Assembly (NCBI RefSeq): GCF_018448885.1
Contig: NZ_RCWB01000019.1
Location: 37,677-101,676 of the forward strand
Length of the DNA: 64,000 nt
Origin: Photorhabdus caribbeanensis
GTDB lineage: Bacteria > Pseudomonadota > Gammaproteobacteria > Enterobacterales > Enterobacteriaceae
Reading direction: 5' to 3'
Shown: positions 50,846 through 61,652 of the stretch, one piece after another
Numbering within the stretch: position 1 is the first letter of the stretch
How the letters are laid out: each line of letters starts with the position of its first letter
Notes under the pieces: model-generated
Told to the model about the DNA's origin: nothing
Database searches by the model: none
The model's input: the letters and a program-made list of their open reading frames with translations, nothing else
Translations under genes and position numbers: made by a program

Positions 50846-52363
50846 ATGCTAAAAGAGCCATTATCAGGAGCCAAACTTGGCTGGCTAACCCTGGCTTTAG
50901 CATTAGCCGCTTTTTTACAAATATTAGATCTGACTATTGCTAACGTTGCAATATCAACAATTGCTGGAGATCTGGGTTCATCAGTATCACAAGGTACTTG
51001 GGTAATTACTTCATTTGCTGTTGCAAACGCGATCTCTATCCCATTAACTGGCTGGTTAGCAAAACGGTTCGGGGAAGTCCGGGTTTTCTTAATTTCAATG
51101 ATCTTGTTTGTGATCACTTCCTGGTTATGTGGTATTGCTAATAGCCTGGAAATGTTGATCATTTCCCGCGTTCTACAAGGTATCTCAGCCGGGCCAATTA
51201 TGCCCCTTTCGCAAAGTTTGTTACTCAACAACTATCCTCCGCTAAAACGCAATATGGCTCTGGCAATGTGGTCAATGACTATCGTTGTCGCTCCGGTTTG
51301 TGGCCCCATACTTGGTGGTTGGATCAGTGACAACTATCATTGGGGATGGATCTTCCTCATCAACGTTCCGGTTGGCTTTGTTGCCATTGCTATCACCTGG
51401 ATATTGTTAAAAGACCGGGAAACTGAAACAACGGCGAGGTCAATTGATGTCATAGGGCTAATTTTATTGGTCATCGGTGTTGGTTGTTTTCAACTATTAC
51501 TCGATAGAGGAAAAGAGCTTGATTGGTTCAATTCAACAGAAATTATTGTATTAGCCATTACCGCCGTCATTGCCATCACTTTCCTAATTATTTGGGAACT
51601 CACCGATGATGATCCGATCATTGACTTATCACTATTTAAATCTCGTAATTTTACTATCGGTACCTTATGTATCAGTTTGGCTTTCCTACTCCACATAGGC
51701 ACGCTGGTTTTGCAACCTCAATTATTACAAATGGTGTTTGGTTACACAGCAACCTGGGCAGGATTAGTAATGGCTCCATTAGGAATAGTGCCGATAATGC
51801 TCGTTCCACTCATTGGTCGTTTTAGTTCAAAAATTGATATGCGTTATTTAGTTATGTTCAGCTTTATCATTTTTGCACTCTGTTTCTTTTGGAGAACAAA
51901 TACCTTTGAGCTATCAATGGACTTTGCCACCGCTGCCTGGCCACAATTTATTCAGGGCTTTGCTATCGCCTGTTTAATTATGCCACTAACAGCCATTATA
52001 CTATCTGACGTTGAACCCGCTAAAATCGCCTCTGCCGGTAGCTTGTTCAACTTTTTACGCACTCTGGCAACATCCGTAGGGACTTCAATTACCACCACCA
52101 TGTGGTCCCGTCGCGAAGCTGTCCACCACGTTCAGTTAACTGAATCGATAACTCCCCATAATCCTATTGCCCAACAAGCCTATGAAAAAATGGGACAATT
52201 AGGGATGTCGCAAGCCCAAACCAGCCATTCTCTGGCACGTGAAATCACGAATCAGGGCTTGATTATTGCCGCTAACGAGATTTATTGGCTATTTGGCTTT
52301 ATTTTTCTGATCTTGCTGATCTTTATCTGGTTGGCAAAACCCACTGTTGGAGAAAAGAAATAG
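50846..52363 (+). CDS. EmrB-like drug:proton antiporter (DHA2 family)
   Basis: 505 residues with 14 predicted membrane spans. Motif A-like sequence GWLAKRFGEVRV and motif C-like GPILGGWI are present, and motif D1 (LDLTIANVAI) is in span 1. Together with the fusion protein it forms an EmrAB-type tripartite exporter. Its place at the end of the cluster suggests export of, and self-resistance to, the cluster product. Confidence 0.92.
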   Translation: MLKEPLSGAKLGWLTLALALAAFLQILDLTIANVAISTIAGDLGSSVSQGTWVITSFAVANAISIPLTGWLAKRFGEVRVFLISMILFVITSWLCGIANSLEMLIISRVLQGISAGPIMPLSQSLLLNNYPPLKRNMALAMWSMTIVVAPVCGPILGGWISDNYHWGWIFLINVPVGFVAIAITWILLKDRETETTARSIDVIGLILLVIGVGCFQLLLDRGKELDWFNSTEIIVLAITAVIAITFLIIWELTDDDPIIDLSLFKSRNFTIGTLCISLAFLLHIGTLVLQPQLLQMVFGYTATWAGLVMAPLGIVPIMLVPLIGRFSSKIDMRYLVMFSFIIFALCFFWRTNTFELSMDFATAAWPQFIQGFAIACLIMPLTAIILSDVEPAKIASAGSLFNFLRTLATSVGTSITTTMWSRREAVHHVQLTESITPHNPIAQQAYEKMGQLGMSQAQTSHSLAREITNQGLIIAANEIYWLFGFIFLILLIFIWLAKPTVGEKK

Positions 52364-52429
52364 CACAATGATCAAAGAATTTGTTATAGAGTTCTTTCCA
52401 ATGGAACCTCGGTGAATATTAAATCTTGT

Positions 52430-52466
52430 CAAAATAGCCCCTTAACAAGGCGCTATTTTGTCGTTT
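52430..52466. terminator. Bidirectional terminator between the exporter gene and ilvA
   Basis: Perfect outer stem CAAAATAGC/GCTATTTTG (52430-52438 with 52452-52460), extended by CCTT/AAGG inside, with T-rich flank TCGTTTT. It ends the accessory operon and the converging ilv operon and marks the right border of the insert. Confidence 0.82.
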
Positions 52467-52500
52467 TATAGAATACATTTTTTCATTACCAAGACACCGA

Positions 52501-54075
52501 TCAACCTCCGGCTGCTTCAGACGCTTGGCACATTAAAAAGAATTTAAACGCGGGGGTATCCGTCTCATCGTGATACGCATAGCCTAATGCATCAAGATGA
52601 CGCTTAAAACGCACTTCCGCTTCTGACAATTCAAATGCGGCTAACACCCGGCCATAATCGGTACCATAATTGCGATAATGGAATAACGTAATATTCCAAT
52701 GAGTTCCCAAAGTTTGTAAGAACTTGAGCAACGCCCCCGGCGATTCAGGAAATTCAAAACTAAACAAGCGCTCTTTCAATGGCTTAGATGGGCGACCGCC
52801 GATCATATAACGAACATGTAATTTCGCCATTTCATCATCTGAAAGATCAGCAACCTGATATCCTGCGGTACGCAATTCCTCGATAATTTCCTGTCGCTCC
52901 ATTTCACCACGACTCAAGCGAACACCAACGAAAAGACAAGCCTGATCAGGATCTGCATCCGTATAACGATAATTAAATTCTGTTACCACCCGATCGCCCA
53001 ACTTCTGGCAAAAACTCAGGAAACTCCCTTTATGTTCAGGAATAGTCACTGCCAGCAATGCTTCCCTCTGCTCGCCCAATTCACAACGCTCAGAGACATA
53101 ACGCAACCCATGAAAGCTCACATTAGCGCCAGAAAGAATATGCGCCAGTCGTTCACCTTTAAGCTGATACTGCTGAACATACTTTTTCAATCCAGCTAGT
53201 GCCAATGCACCGGATGGCTCAGCAATCGCACGTACATCTTCAAACAGATCTTTTACCGCCGCACAAATAGCATCACTGTCTACCGTGATAACACCATCCA
53301 CATATTGCTGACACAAACGAAATGTTTCATCACCGATACGCTTAACAGCAACACCTTCAGCAAACAAGCCAACTCGGGGTAAATCTACCGGATGTCCAGC
53401 TTCCATCGCCGCTTTCAGGCAAGCTGAATCCTCCGCTTCCACCCCAATGATTTTGATTTCTGGCATCAGTTGCTTAATCAACACTGCCACTCCCGCAATC
53501 AAACCTCCACCACCAACAGGTACAAAGATTCGATCCAAGCGCACATCCTGTTGCAAAAGTTCCATCGCCAGTGTTGCCTGACCTGCGATTACAGCGGGAT
53601 GATCAAACGGAGGAATAAAGGTATAGCCTTCCTGTTGTGCCATTTCTATCGCTTTAGCTTTAGCTTCATCAAAATTAGCACCATACAACAGAGCCTTACC
53701 ACCGAAACTCCGAACTGCATCGACTTTAATATCCGCAGTAGTAACCGGCATAACAATCAGGGAGTTAATTCCCAAACGATTGGCAGAAAGTGCGACCCCC
53801 TGAGCATGATTACCGGCTGACGCAGTAATCACTCCCCGGTTTTTTTGTTCTTCAGACAAACCCGCAATCATGGCATACGCGCCACGGAGCTTGAAACTGT
53901 GAACAGGTTGTCGATCTTCCCGCTTTACCAAAATAGTATTTCCTAAGCGAGCAGAAATTTTCTCCATTTCCTGCAAAGGAGTCACCTGAGCAACTTCATA
54001 AACCGGCGCGCTTAATGCCGCCTTCAAATACTCTGCACCATTTGGTGTGGAAGTTAAGGGAAGAAATGCAGCCAT
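52501..54075 (-). CDS. ilvA: Biosynthetic threonine deaminase IlvA
   Basis: 524 residues. The PLP lysine is in HSFKLRGAYA (about 62), GGGGLIAG binds PLP phosphate, and two C-terminal ACT-like regulatory domains (about 335-510) sense isoleucine and valine. It makes 2-oxobutanoate for isoleucine. It is the last gene of ilvGMEDA, four bases after ilvD. Confidence 0.96.
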   Translation of the reverse strand: MAAFLPLTSTPNGAEYLKAALSAPVYEVAQVTPLQEMEKISARLGNTILVKREDRQPVHSFKLRGAYAMIAGLSEEQKNRGVITASAGNHAQGVALSANRLGINSLIVMPVTTADIKVDAVRSFGGKALLYGANFDEAKAKAIEMAQQEGYTFIPPFDHPAVIAGQATLAMELLQQDVRLDRIFVPVGGGGLIAGVAVLIKQLMPEIKIIGVEAEDSACLKAAMEAGHPVDLPRVGLFAEGVAVKRIGDETFRLCQQYVDGVITVDSDAICAAVKDLFEDVRAIAEPSGALALAGLKKYVQQYQLKGERLAHILSGANVSFHGLRYVSERCELGEQREALLAVTIPEHKGSFLSFCQKLGDRVVTEFNYRYTDADPDQACLFVGVRLSRGEMERQEIIEELRTAGYQVADLSDDEMAKLHVRYMIGGRPSKPLKERLFSFEFPESPGALLKFLQTLGTHWNITLFHYRNYGTDYGRVLAAFELSEAEVRFKRHLDALGYAYHDETDTPAFKFFLMCQASEAAGG

Positions 54076-54079
54076 GCGA

Positions 54080-55930
54080 TTATCCCCCTAACTTAGATTT
54101 ATCACGGACAGCGCCTTTATCCGCACTAGTCGCCAATGAAGCATAGGCTTTCAGGGCAAACGATACCTGACGTTCACGAGCTTTCGGTGTCCACGCTTTA
54201 TCTCCGCGAGCAAATTCAGCTTCTTGACGGGTAGCAAGTACCCTTTCATCTACATCAAGTCGAATTTTCCGCAGTGGAATATCAATATCAATAATATCGC
54301 CATCTTGAACCAATCCGATTAACCCACCATTAGCCGCTTCCGGAGAAACATGGCCGATCGACAAACCCGAGGTACCACCAGAAAAACGCCCGTCGGTAAT
54401 CAATGCACAGCTTTTACCTAACCCCATAGATTTTAGATAAGTCGTCGGATACAACATTTCCTGCATACCGGGTCCGCCTTTTGGTCCTTCATAACGAATG
54501 ACCACCACATCACCAGCAACAACTTTTCCACCCAAGATCGCATCAACCGCATCTTCCTGACTTTCATAAACTTTGGCTGGCCCACGGAACATCAGACTAC
54601 CCTTATCAACCCCCGCAGTTTTTACAATACAACCATCTACAGCCAAATTACCAAATAGAACAGCGAGACCACCATCCCGGCTATAGGCGTGTTCAATGTC
54701 GCGAATACACCCTTCTACACGGTCAGTATCCAACGAAGGCCAACGACAATCTTGTGAAAATGCTTGAGTAGTACGGATACCCGCAGGGCCTGCCGAATAC
54801 ATTTCCTTTACTGATTCATCCGCCGTTTGCACCACATCGTACTGATTAAGCGTCTGTAACAAATCCAGACCCAAAACATTTTTAACCTGACGATTCAACA
54901 GACCCGCTCTATCCAGCTCACCTAAAATACCGATCACACCACCAGCACGATGAACATCTTCCATATGGTACTTTTGTGTACTTGGTGCAACCTTACATAG
55001 ATGAGGGATCTGACGAGACAAACGATCAATATCCGCCATAGTGAAATCAACTTCTCCCTCCTGCGCTGCCGCCAGTAAGTGAAGCACGGTATTAGTTGAG
55101 CCACCCATTGCAATATCCAACATCATCGCATTTTCAAATGCGGCTTTCGTTGCAATACTACGCGGCAGAACACTATTATCATTTTGTTCATAATAGCGTT
55201 TGGTCAGCTCAACAATGCGTTTGCCTGCATTCAGAAATAGCACCTTGCGATCTGCATGAGTCGCCAGTAATGAACCGTTCCCCGGCTGAGATAAACCCAG
55301 TGCTTCTGTCAGACAATTCATAGAGTTAGCGGTAAACATACCTGAGCAGGAGCCACAGGTTGGGCAAGCTGAACGTTCAATCTGACCGCTATCCTCATCA
55401 CTGACATTCGGGTTCGCACCTTGGATCATCGCGTCAATCAGATCCAATTTAATGATCTGATCTGACAATTTAGTTTTACCCGCCTCCATAGGGCCACCGG
55501 AAACAAAAATCACCGGAATGTTCAGACGCAACGCCGCCATCAGCATACCTGGGGTAATTTTGTCACAGTTGGAAATACACACCATTGCGTCCGCACAATG
55601 TGCATTCACCATATATTCAACAGAGTCAGCAATTAATTCACGTGACGGCAGAGAATAGAGCATACCACCATGCCCCATTGCGATACCGTCATCCACCGCT
55701 ATGGTATTGAACTCTCTCGCAACACCGCCTGATGCTTCAATCTGTTCAGCAACCAATTTACCTAAGTCCCGTAAATGAACATGCCCAGGAACAAACTGAG
55801 TAAATGAGTTAACTACTGCAATAATCGGTTTACCAAAATCTGCATCGGTCATCCCTGTCGCGCGCCATAAAGCGCGAGCTCCAGCCATATTGCGACCATG
55901 AGTCGTAGTGGCAGAACGGTACTTAGGCAT
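54080..55930 (-). CDS. ilvD: Dihydroxy-acid dehydratase IlvD
   Basis: 616 residues, the E. coli length. Fe-S ligand cysteines are in [10 protein letters not shown] and [10 protein letters not shown]. It converts dihydroxy acids to the 2-oxo acids of valine and isoleucine. The ATG at 55930 ([10 protein letters not shown]) has GGGAG eight bases upstream; a GTG nine bases earlier is not used by homologues. Confidence 0.97.
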   Translation of the reverse strand: MPKYRSATTTHGRNMAGARALWRATGMTDADFGKPIIAVVNSFTQFVPGHVHLRDLGKLVAEQIEASGGVAREFNTIAVDDGIAMGHGGMLYSLPSRELIADSVEYMVNAHCADAMVCISNCDKITPGMLMAALRLNIPVIFVSGGPMEAGKTKLSDQIIKLDLIDAMIQGANPNVSDEDSGQIERSACPTCGSCSGMFTANSMNCLTEALGLSQPGNGSLLATHADRKVLFLNAGKRIVELTKRYYEQNDNSVLPRSIATKAAFENAMMLDIAMGGSTNTVLHLLAAAQEGEVDFTMADIDRLSRQIPHLCKVAPSTQKYHMEDVHRAGGVIGILGELDRAGLLNRQVKNVLGLDLLQTLNQYDVVQTADESVKEMYSAGPAGIRTTQAFSQDCRWPSLDTDRVEGCIRDIEHAYSRDGGLAVLFGNLAVDGCIVKTAGVDKGSLMFRGPAKVYESQEDAVDAILGGKVVAGDVVVIRYEGPKGGPGMQEMLYPTTYLKSMGLGKSCALITDGRFSGGTSGLSIGHVSPEAANGGLIGLVQDGDIIDIDIPLRKIRLDVDERVLATRQEAEFARGDKAWTPKARERQVSFALKAYASLATSADKGAVRDKSKLGG

Positions 55931-56014
55931 TATCTTCACTCCCGTGTTCTCAAAACAGGCGGGGAACGAACCGCCTGTTAAGTTATTTATAGTTCTATGA
56001 AAGGTATAGTTCTA

Positions 56015-56941
56015 TTAAGGATTAACTGGATCTAACCAGCCCCATTTATCGTCTGTCGTGCCATCAAACAAGCCAAAGAAGGCTTGCTGAATTTTCTTAG
56101 TAACAGGCCCGCATTTACCGATACCAACCTGAATATCATCAACACTACGAACAGGTGTGATTTCAGCCGCTGTACCTGACATAAAAATTTCATCAGCCAG
56201 GTACAAAGATTCGCGCGACAATACCTGTTCACGCACTTCCAGCCCCAAATCTTTCGCTAATTTGATAATGGCATCACGAGTAATTCCTGGTAATGCAGAT
56301 GAAGTAAATGGTGGAGTGAACAATATGCCATCTTTTACTTCAAACAGATTTTCACCTGCACCTTCAGAGATATAACCATGAACATCCAATGCAATACCTT
56401 CTTGATATCCACGACGACGAGCTTCACTACCTACCAAAAGTGAAGATAGGTAGTTACCACCTGCTTTGGCCGCAGTTGGTATTGTATTTGGCGCTGCACG
56501 ATTCCATGAAGAAACCATCGCATCAATCCCTTGATCCAGTGCTTCTTCTCCCAAATAAGCTCCCCAAGGAAAAGCGGCGATAATAACATCCGTTTTATAG
56601 CCAGCCGGTGGATTAACGCCCATGCCAACATCACCGATAAAGACGAGTGGACGTATATAAGCACTAACTAAATTATTTTTACGAAGAGTTTCCCGACATG
56701 CTTCCATTAATTCATCGACACTCTGGCTCAACGGCATGCGATAAATCTTTGCAGAATCATGTAAACGCTGCATATGCTCACGATGACGGAAAACCACCGG
56801 CCCTTTATGAGAGTCATAACAACGAATTCCCTCAAAAACAGACGTACCGTAATGTAAAGCATGGGACATGACGTGAACTTTAGCATCTGCCCAAGGAACC
56901 ATCTCACCATTGAACCAAATGTAATCGGATTGCTTCGTCAT
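56015..56941 (-). CDS. ilvE: Branched-chain aminotransferase IlvE
   Basis: 308 residues, fold type IV PLP enzyme. The N-terminus ...YIWFNGEMVPWADAKVHVMSHALHYG and the PLP lysine in AAKAGGNYLSS (about 160) are clear. It catalyses the last step to valine, leucine and isoleucine. Confidence 0.97.
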   Translation of the reverse strand: MTKQSDYIWFNGEMVPWADAKVHVMSHALHYGTSVFEGIRCYDSHKGPVVFRHREHMQRLHDSAKIYRMPLSQSVDELMEACRETLRKNNLVSAYIRPLVFIGDVGMGVNPPAGYKTDVIIAAFPWGAYLGEEALDQGIDAMVSSWNRAAPNTIPTAAKAGGNYLSSLLVGSEARRRGYQEGIALDVHGYISEGAGENLFEVKDGILFTPPFTSSALPGITRDAIIKLAKDLGLEVREQVLSRESLYLADEIFMSGTAAEITPVRSVDDIQVGIGKCGPVTKKIQQAFFGLFDGTTDDKWGWLDPVNP

Positions 56942-56964
56942 TCTCTTATTCCTTTATTTCTACG

Positions 56965-57222
56965 TTATGCACGTATGAGTTGTGATTTTTGTTGCAGGAT
57001 CTTGACGCCAGCGACATCCACTAATTTAGCCAGTTGTGAAGACAACAAATTAACCGGTTTTTGGCTGGCAACAATTAATTCGATATTAACATTATCGCCA
57101 TCCATTGTTTGATCCATATTCATGGAACAGATCTGAAATCCACGATGACGCGTTACCCGTAAGATGCGCTCTAATATTTCAGGACGGAAACGAGCATGGA
57201 TTGCAAGTTGATGCTGCATCAT
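56965..57222 (-). CDS. ilvM: Acetolactate synthase II small subunit IlvM
   Basis: 85 residues with a single ACT domain ([26 protein letters not shown]). It stabilises the IlvG catalytic subunit. It overlaps ilvG by four bases (ATGA). Confidence 0.95.
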   Translation of the reverse strand: MMQHQLAIHARFRPEILERILRVTRHRGFQICSMNMDQTMDGDNVNIELIVASQKPVNLLSSQLAKLVDVAGVKILQQKSQLIRA

Positions 57223-58865
57223 AATGATTTCTCCAACATAGTTTCATTGCTTGCACCGGGAGGGACCAACGGCCAAACGTTCTCTAATTCCTCAATAGAT
57301 ACCTGTAATAAATAGGGGCCTTGACTAGTGAATAATGCATTCAGCGCCTCATCAATCTGTGATTTATCCGTGATATGTTGCCCCGGAATATCAAAAGCTT
57401 TCGCTAATGCGACAAAATCAGGGTTATCTGTTAATGTCGTTTCGCTATATCGCTTATCAAAAAACAGCTCCTGCCATTGGCGCACCATTCCCAACCGTTG
57501 GTTATCCAACAATAAAATTTTTACTGGCAATTGTTTGCGTTTAATTGTCCCCAATTCCTGAACATTCATCATGAAAGAACCATCACCAGATACACAGATC
57601 ACCATATCTTCCGGTCGTGCAATCTGAGCACCAATCGCAGCGGGGATACCAAATCCCATTGAGCCCAAGCCACTAGATGTAATGAAATTTTCAGGCCCAT
57701 CAAAAGTCATATGCTGAGCTGTCCACATTTGATGCTGTCCAACATCGGTAGTAATAACCGTATTACATGCTTTACGATCTGAAACCTGCTTCAATAACCA
57801 AGGCGCATAGATACTCTCCCCCTGATGGTCATAACACCAAGGATATTCAGCCTTCAGATATTTCACTTCCTGTTGCCAGGGCATAATTGACAATGGCTGT
57901 TGCAAACGGGGCAATAATGCTTTCACATCCCCCAGTAACGACACATGAGCCTGACGTAATTTCCCCAACTCTGCCGGATCGATGTCTAGGTGAATAACTT
58001 TCGCACACGGAGCAAAAGTATTAAGCTTGCCAGTCACACGATCATCAAAACGAGCACCTACAGCAATCAACAAATCGCATGACTGAACGGCAAGATTGGC
58101 CGCTTTCGAACCATGCATCCCAAGCATTCCCAGATAACATGGATGCTCTGAATCAGCAGCTCCTAAACCTTTCAACGTAGAAACAACCGGCATACCTGTT
58201 TCCACAACAAAATCTCGCAGAACAGAAACTGCTTGAGACATCCCGACTCCACCGCCGACATACAATACTGGCTTTACAGCCGCCGCAATCATCGTCCGGG
58301 CTTGTTCTAATGCACTTTCCGAGCAGGGCGCCTGTTGCTCAACAGGTACCAAATGTGGTGCCAAATTCCCCTCTTTTAGCTGAATATCTTTAGGAATATC
58401 AATCAAAACTGGGCCAGGTCGACCACTAGTGGCAATATAAAAGGCTTCCGCCATCATTTGAGGTAAATTTTCCAGTGAATCCACTAAGAAACTGTGTTTG
58501 GTACAAGCAAGGGAAAGACCTAAAACATCGACTTCTTGAAAGGCATCAGTTCCAATCAATTCAGAACCAACCTGACCAGTGATAGCAACAACAGGAACAG
58601 AATCTAACAACGCATCGGCTAATCCAGTGATTAAATTTGTTGCTCCCGGTCCCGATGTCGCGATACAAACTCCCGGTTTACCACTGGCTCTCGCATAACC
58701 GATTGCAGCCATAACCGCACCCTGCTCATGCCGACAAAGCAAATGCTCCACACCACCATCATACAAAGCATCATAAACCGGCATGATCGCACCACCAGGG
58801 TAGCCGAAAACCTTATCAATCCCCTGCGTTCGTAATGCTTTTACAACCCACTGCGCCCCGTTCAT
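57219..58865 (-). CDS. ilvG: Acetolactate synthase II large subunit IlvG (intact)
   Basis: 548 residues, uninterrupted, unlike the frameshifted ilvG of E. coli K-12. ThDP-dependent: the catalytic glutamate lies in [11 protein letters not shown] (about 47), and the ThDP motif [17 protein letters not shown] is near 427-450. Isozyme II is typically insensitive to valine inhibition. GGGGA stands eight bases before the ATG. Confidence 0.96.
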   Translation of the reverse strand: MNGAQWVVKALRTQGIDKVFGYPGGAIMPVYDALYDGGVEHLLCRHEQGAVMAAIGYARASGKPGVCIATSGPGATNLITGLADALLDSVPVVAITGQVGSELIGTDAFQEVDVLGLSLACTKHSFLVDSLENLPQMMAEAFYIATSGRPGPVLIDIPKDIQLKEGNLAPHLVPVEQQAPCSESALEQARTMIAAAVKPVLYVGGGVGMSQAVSVLRDFVVETGMPVVSTLKGLGAADSEHPCYLGMLGMHGSKAANLAVQSCDLLIAVGARFDDRVTGKLNTFAPCAKVIHLDIDPAELGKLRQAHVSLLGDVKALLPRLQQPLSIMPWQQEVKYLKAEYPWCYDHQGESIYAPWLLKQVSDRKACNTVITTDVGQHQMWTAQHMTFDGPENFITSSGLGSMGFGIPAAIGAQIARPEDMVICVSGDGSFMMNVQELGTIKRKQLPVKILLLDNQRLGMVRQWQELFFDKRYSETTLTDNPDFVALAKAFDIPGQHITDKSQIDEALNALFTSQGPYLLQVSIEELENVWPLVPPGASNETMLEKSL

Positions 58866-58947
58866 TTTTCATATCCCCTGTGTTTACCCGGTGAGACAAA
58901 ATTTTGTTCTGTTGTATGTTTCCGTCTCTATCTGATTTTGCTTGTCG

Positions 58948-58981
58948 AAAAAAAACCCCCGCGCCTTTCGGTGCGGGGGTC
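58948..58981 (-). terminator. Attenuator terminator of the ilv operon
   Basis: On the minus strand ACCCCCGCACC pairs with GGCGCGGGGGT around GAAA, followed by eight T. It lies between ilvL and ilvG and would be formed when branched-chain aminoacyl-tRNAs are plentiful. Confidence 0.92.
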
Positions 58982-59003
58982 TTCGAGAGATCTGGCTGTT
59001 CTT

Positions 59004-59102
59004 CTAAGCCTTTCTTCGTCCAAGTGCAGCCCCGCACGGTGGGATAATAATCACCACCACGCTGACAATAATTAGGCTAATCACTAGGACAAATGTGTTC
59101 AT
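59004..59102 (-). CDS. ilvL: ilvGMEDA leader peptide IlvL
   Basis: 32 codons, too short for most gene callers. It reads MNTFVLVISLIIVSVVVIII followed by PPCGAALG, ending KA. About 15 of 32 residues are Ile, Leu or Val, and the second half is identical in type to E. coli IlvL. Ribosome stalling at these codons when charged tRNAs are scarce prevents the attenuator 23 bases downstream from forming. Confidence 0.95.
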   Translation of the reverse strand: MNTFVLVISLIIVSVVVIIIPPCGAALGRRKA

Positions 59103-59743
59103 AATCTTGGTCGTTTAATTCGTTTGTTTAATCTATATTTAAGAGTTATCACGTTCTTTATAGCTTGACAACATTTATTTTGTTTTATTACTCGACATAA
59201 AAAAATATCGTTTATTTTCAATAAAATACTTACTATTTAGATTATTTGTCCAGTAAATACTCCAATTTAAGTTATAAAAACTAACTGATTAGATATAAAC
59301 AAAACAATACACAAAGCGGTAACATAAAAAACAAATCATTCAACTATAACCAAAAGTAAAGATCTTATTATTAATCACCTAAGTGATAAAAACTTCTCAT
59401 TAAAAATAAATCAGAATGATATAACACACTAAATTTATTCACTGTGAAAAATATATAAATTTGAATTTCAAATAAACTATTTCAATAAAACCAATCTAAA
59501 AACATGACTTAAATAAAACCCCATAATATGAATATAAAAATAATTAATTTTATAATCAAAATTAAAAAATAAACCATAAAAATCAATCAAATAAAATAAA
59601 AATCACTTAATGATAAGTTTAAAAAAATCTTTCGCGCTGCTTCACAAAATATTTATTAGAGCCGCTTCGCAAAAAAATAATAGAAAACTATTTATTATCT
59701 AATTTCAGTCCATCATATGTCCTTTCTTACGAAGGAGAATAGG
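59103..59743. other. ilvL-yifB divergent intergenic region
   Basis: 641 bases, very AT-rich (runs of A/T through 59200-59630), with the divergent promoters. An imperfect direct repeat GCTGCTTCACAAAA/GCCGCTTCGCAAAA occurs at 59636 and 59661. No gene is seen. Confidence 0.65.
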
Positions 59744-61267
59744 ATGGCCCTCGCTGTTATTTATACCAGAGCGACTATAGGTATTCATGCCCCAATTGTT
59801 ACTGTTGAAGCGCATATTAGTAATGGCTTGCCTGGATTAACTCTGGTTGGTTTACCTGAAACAGCCGTAAAAGAAGCAAGAGATCGTGTCAGAAGTGCGT
59901 TGATCAACAGCGGGTTTACCTATCCGTCTAAAAGAATCACCGTCAATCTTGCGCCCGCAGATCTTCCCAAAGAAGGTGGTCGTTATGATTTACCGATCGC
60001 TATCGCTATTCTAGCCGCTTCAGAACAAATACCTACCAATACACTAAATCATTATGAATTTCTTGGTGAACTCGCTCTATCCGGTGGTTTACGAAAAGTT
60101 AACGGCGCAATTTCAGCTGCACTCAGCGCAGGAGAAGCAGGAAGGCAACTTATTCTACCAACAGAAAACGCAATAGAGCTGGCAATCTTATCTCAGAATG
60201 AAACGTTAATGGCAGAACACCTCTTACACATCTGCCACTTTCTTCAGGGAGAAAAACAACTACTGACAACAACGATCCAACATAAACCCTCAATAGAGCC
60301 ATCACAGCCAGATCTTCAGGATATTATTGGTCAGGAACAAGCAAAACGCGCACTGGAAATCACAGCAGCAGGCGGACATAATCTTTTACTACTTGGCCCA
60401 CCAGGGACAGGAAAAACAATGTTGGCAAGCCGCCTATGTAGTTTATTACCGCCATTAACAAACAAAGAAGCCCTTGAGGTCGCAGCCATCAATAGTCTGG
60501 TGGATACCTACCTTCCACCTGAACAGTGGCATACACGCCCATTCAGAGCGCCTCATCATAGTTCTTCAATGGCAGCACTGGTTGGCGGTGGCGGACTTCC
60601 AAAACCTGGTGAAATTTCACTTGCTCACAATGGCGTACTATTTCTAGATGAACTACCTGAATTTGAACGCAGAGTCCTTGATGCTCTCAGAGAACCACTG
60701 GAATCAGGGGAAATAATTATCTCCCGAGCCAGAGCAAAAGTTTGTTTTCCTGCTCAAGTTCAATTGATCGCAGCAATGAATCCTAGCCCGACAGGCTACC
60801 ATCAGGGAATTCACAATCGAAGTAACCCCCAGCAGATACTTCGATATCTAGCAAAACTTTCTGGACCTTTTTTGGATCGTTTTGATCTCTCAATTGAAGT
60901 GCCTCTGTTACCCATTGGAACATTGAGTAGCCCTAATAGATCAAGCGAAAGCAGTAAAGATGTAAGATTAAGAGTGCTGGCAGCGCGAGAAATACAACTG
61001 AAACGCAGTGGAAAAATTAATGCTCATCTGAATAGCAAAGAGACAGAGGCATTTTGTAAGCTCAAACCTAACGATGCTGTATTTCTAGAACAAACGCTAA
61101 TAAAACTAGGGCTTTCAATCCGAGCATGGCACCGAATTCTGAAAACATCCCGGACACTTGCCGACTTAGAAGAAAAAAAAGAGATAGAAAAACCACATAT
61201 CATGGAAGCTTTAAGCTACCGCAGTATGGACAGGCTATTAATACAATTACAAAAACAATCGGGTTAG
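59744..61267 (+). CDS. yifB: YifB/ComM family AAA+ ATPase
   Basis: 507 residues (E. coli 506). An N-terminal domain of the Lon-protease type lacks protease catalysis, followed by a Mg-chelatase-like AAA+ domain with Walker A GPPGTGKT (about 218-225) and Walker B LFLDELPEF. ComM orthologues are hexameric helicases for branch migration in natural transformation. The ATG at 59744 has AAGGAG six bases upstream and gives MALAVIYTRA, as in homologues. Confidence 0.94.
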   Translation: MALAVIYTRATIGIHAPIVTVEAHISNGLPGLTLVGLPETAVKEARDRVRSALINSGFTYPSKRITVNLAPADLPKEGGRYDLPIAIAILAASEQIPTNTLNHYEFLGELALSGGLRKVNGAISAALSAGEAGRQLILPTENAIELAILSQNETLMAEHLLHICHFLQGEKQLLTTTIQHKPSIEPSQPDLQDIIGQEQAKRALEITAAGGHNLLLLGPPGTGKTMLASRLCSLLPPLTNKEALEVAAINSLVDTYLPPEQWHTRPFRAPHHSSSMAALVGGGGLPKPGEISLAHNGVLFLDELPEFERRVLDALREPLESGEIIISRARAKVCFPAQVQLIAAMNPSPTGYHQGIHNRSNPQQILRYLAKLSGPFLDRFDLSIEVPLLPIGTLSSPNRSSESSKDVRLRVLAAREIQLKRSGKINAHLNSKETEAFCKLKPNDAVFLEQTLIKLGLSIRAWHRILKTSRTLADLEEKKEIEKPHIMEALSYRSMDRLLIQLQKQSG

Positions 61268-61313
61268 AAATGAAAAAGGGGCAAAGCCCCTATATTCACA
61301 ATTTGTGATAATA

Positions 61314-61652
61314 TTAATCATCAGTGTCGGTATAGTCATCAGAAGCATCGATCTGAGGCTTACCGCCTGAAAGAGTATGAAAACGTTTTGGACGACTAAT
61401 CCTTGCAAGATATTTGGTCCATACTTTTTCTTCCATCGTCACAGGCTGCCGTTCACCCCGGCAAACAGCAACAAACAGCTCTTCTACTTCTGTTTGAGGC
61501 TCGCGTTTACCAAGATCTAACTCATTGAACGCATAACCATGGCGCTCTAGTAATTGCGCCTCTTTAATGGTGAAATCCCCATGACGGGAGAACCCGCGAG
61601 GATAATTTTTGTTATCAAAAAAACGATTAGTCGTGATGAAGCTTTCGGCCAT
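61314..61652 (-). CDS. maoP: MaoP (YifE), Ori macrodomain organiser
   Basis: 112 residues, nearly identical to E. coli YifE/MaoP through [21 protein letters not shown] and [13 protein letters not shown]. In E. coli it acts with the short cis site maoS to organise the Ori macrodomain. The ATG at 61652 has AGGAG eight bases upstream; the longer frame starting 36 bases earlier is not supported. It converges on yifB and diverges from hdfR. Confidence 0.93.
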   Translation of the reverse strand: MAESFITTNRFFDNKNYPRGFSRHGDFTIKEAQLLERHGYAFNELDLGKREPQTEVEELFVAVCRGERQPVTMEEKVWTKYLARISRPKRFHTLSGGKPQIDASDDYTDTDD

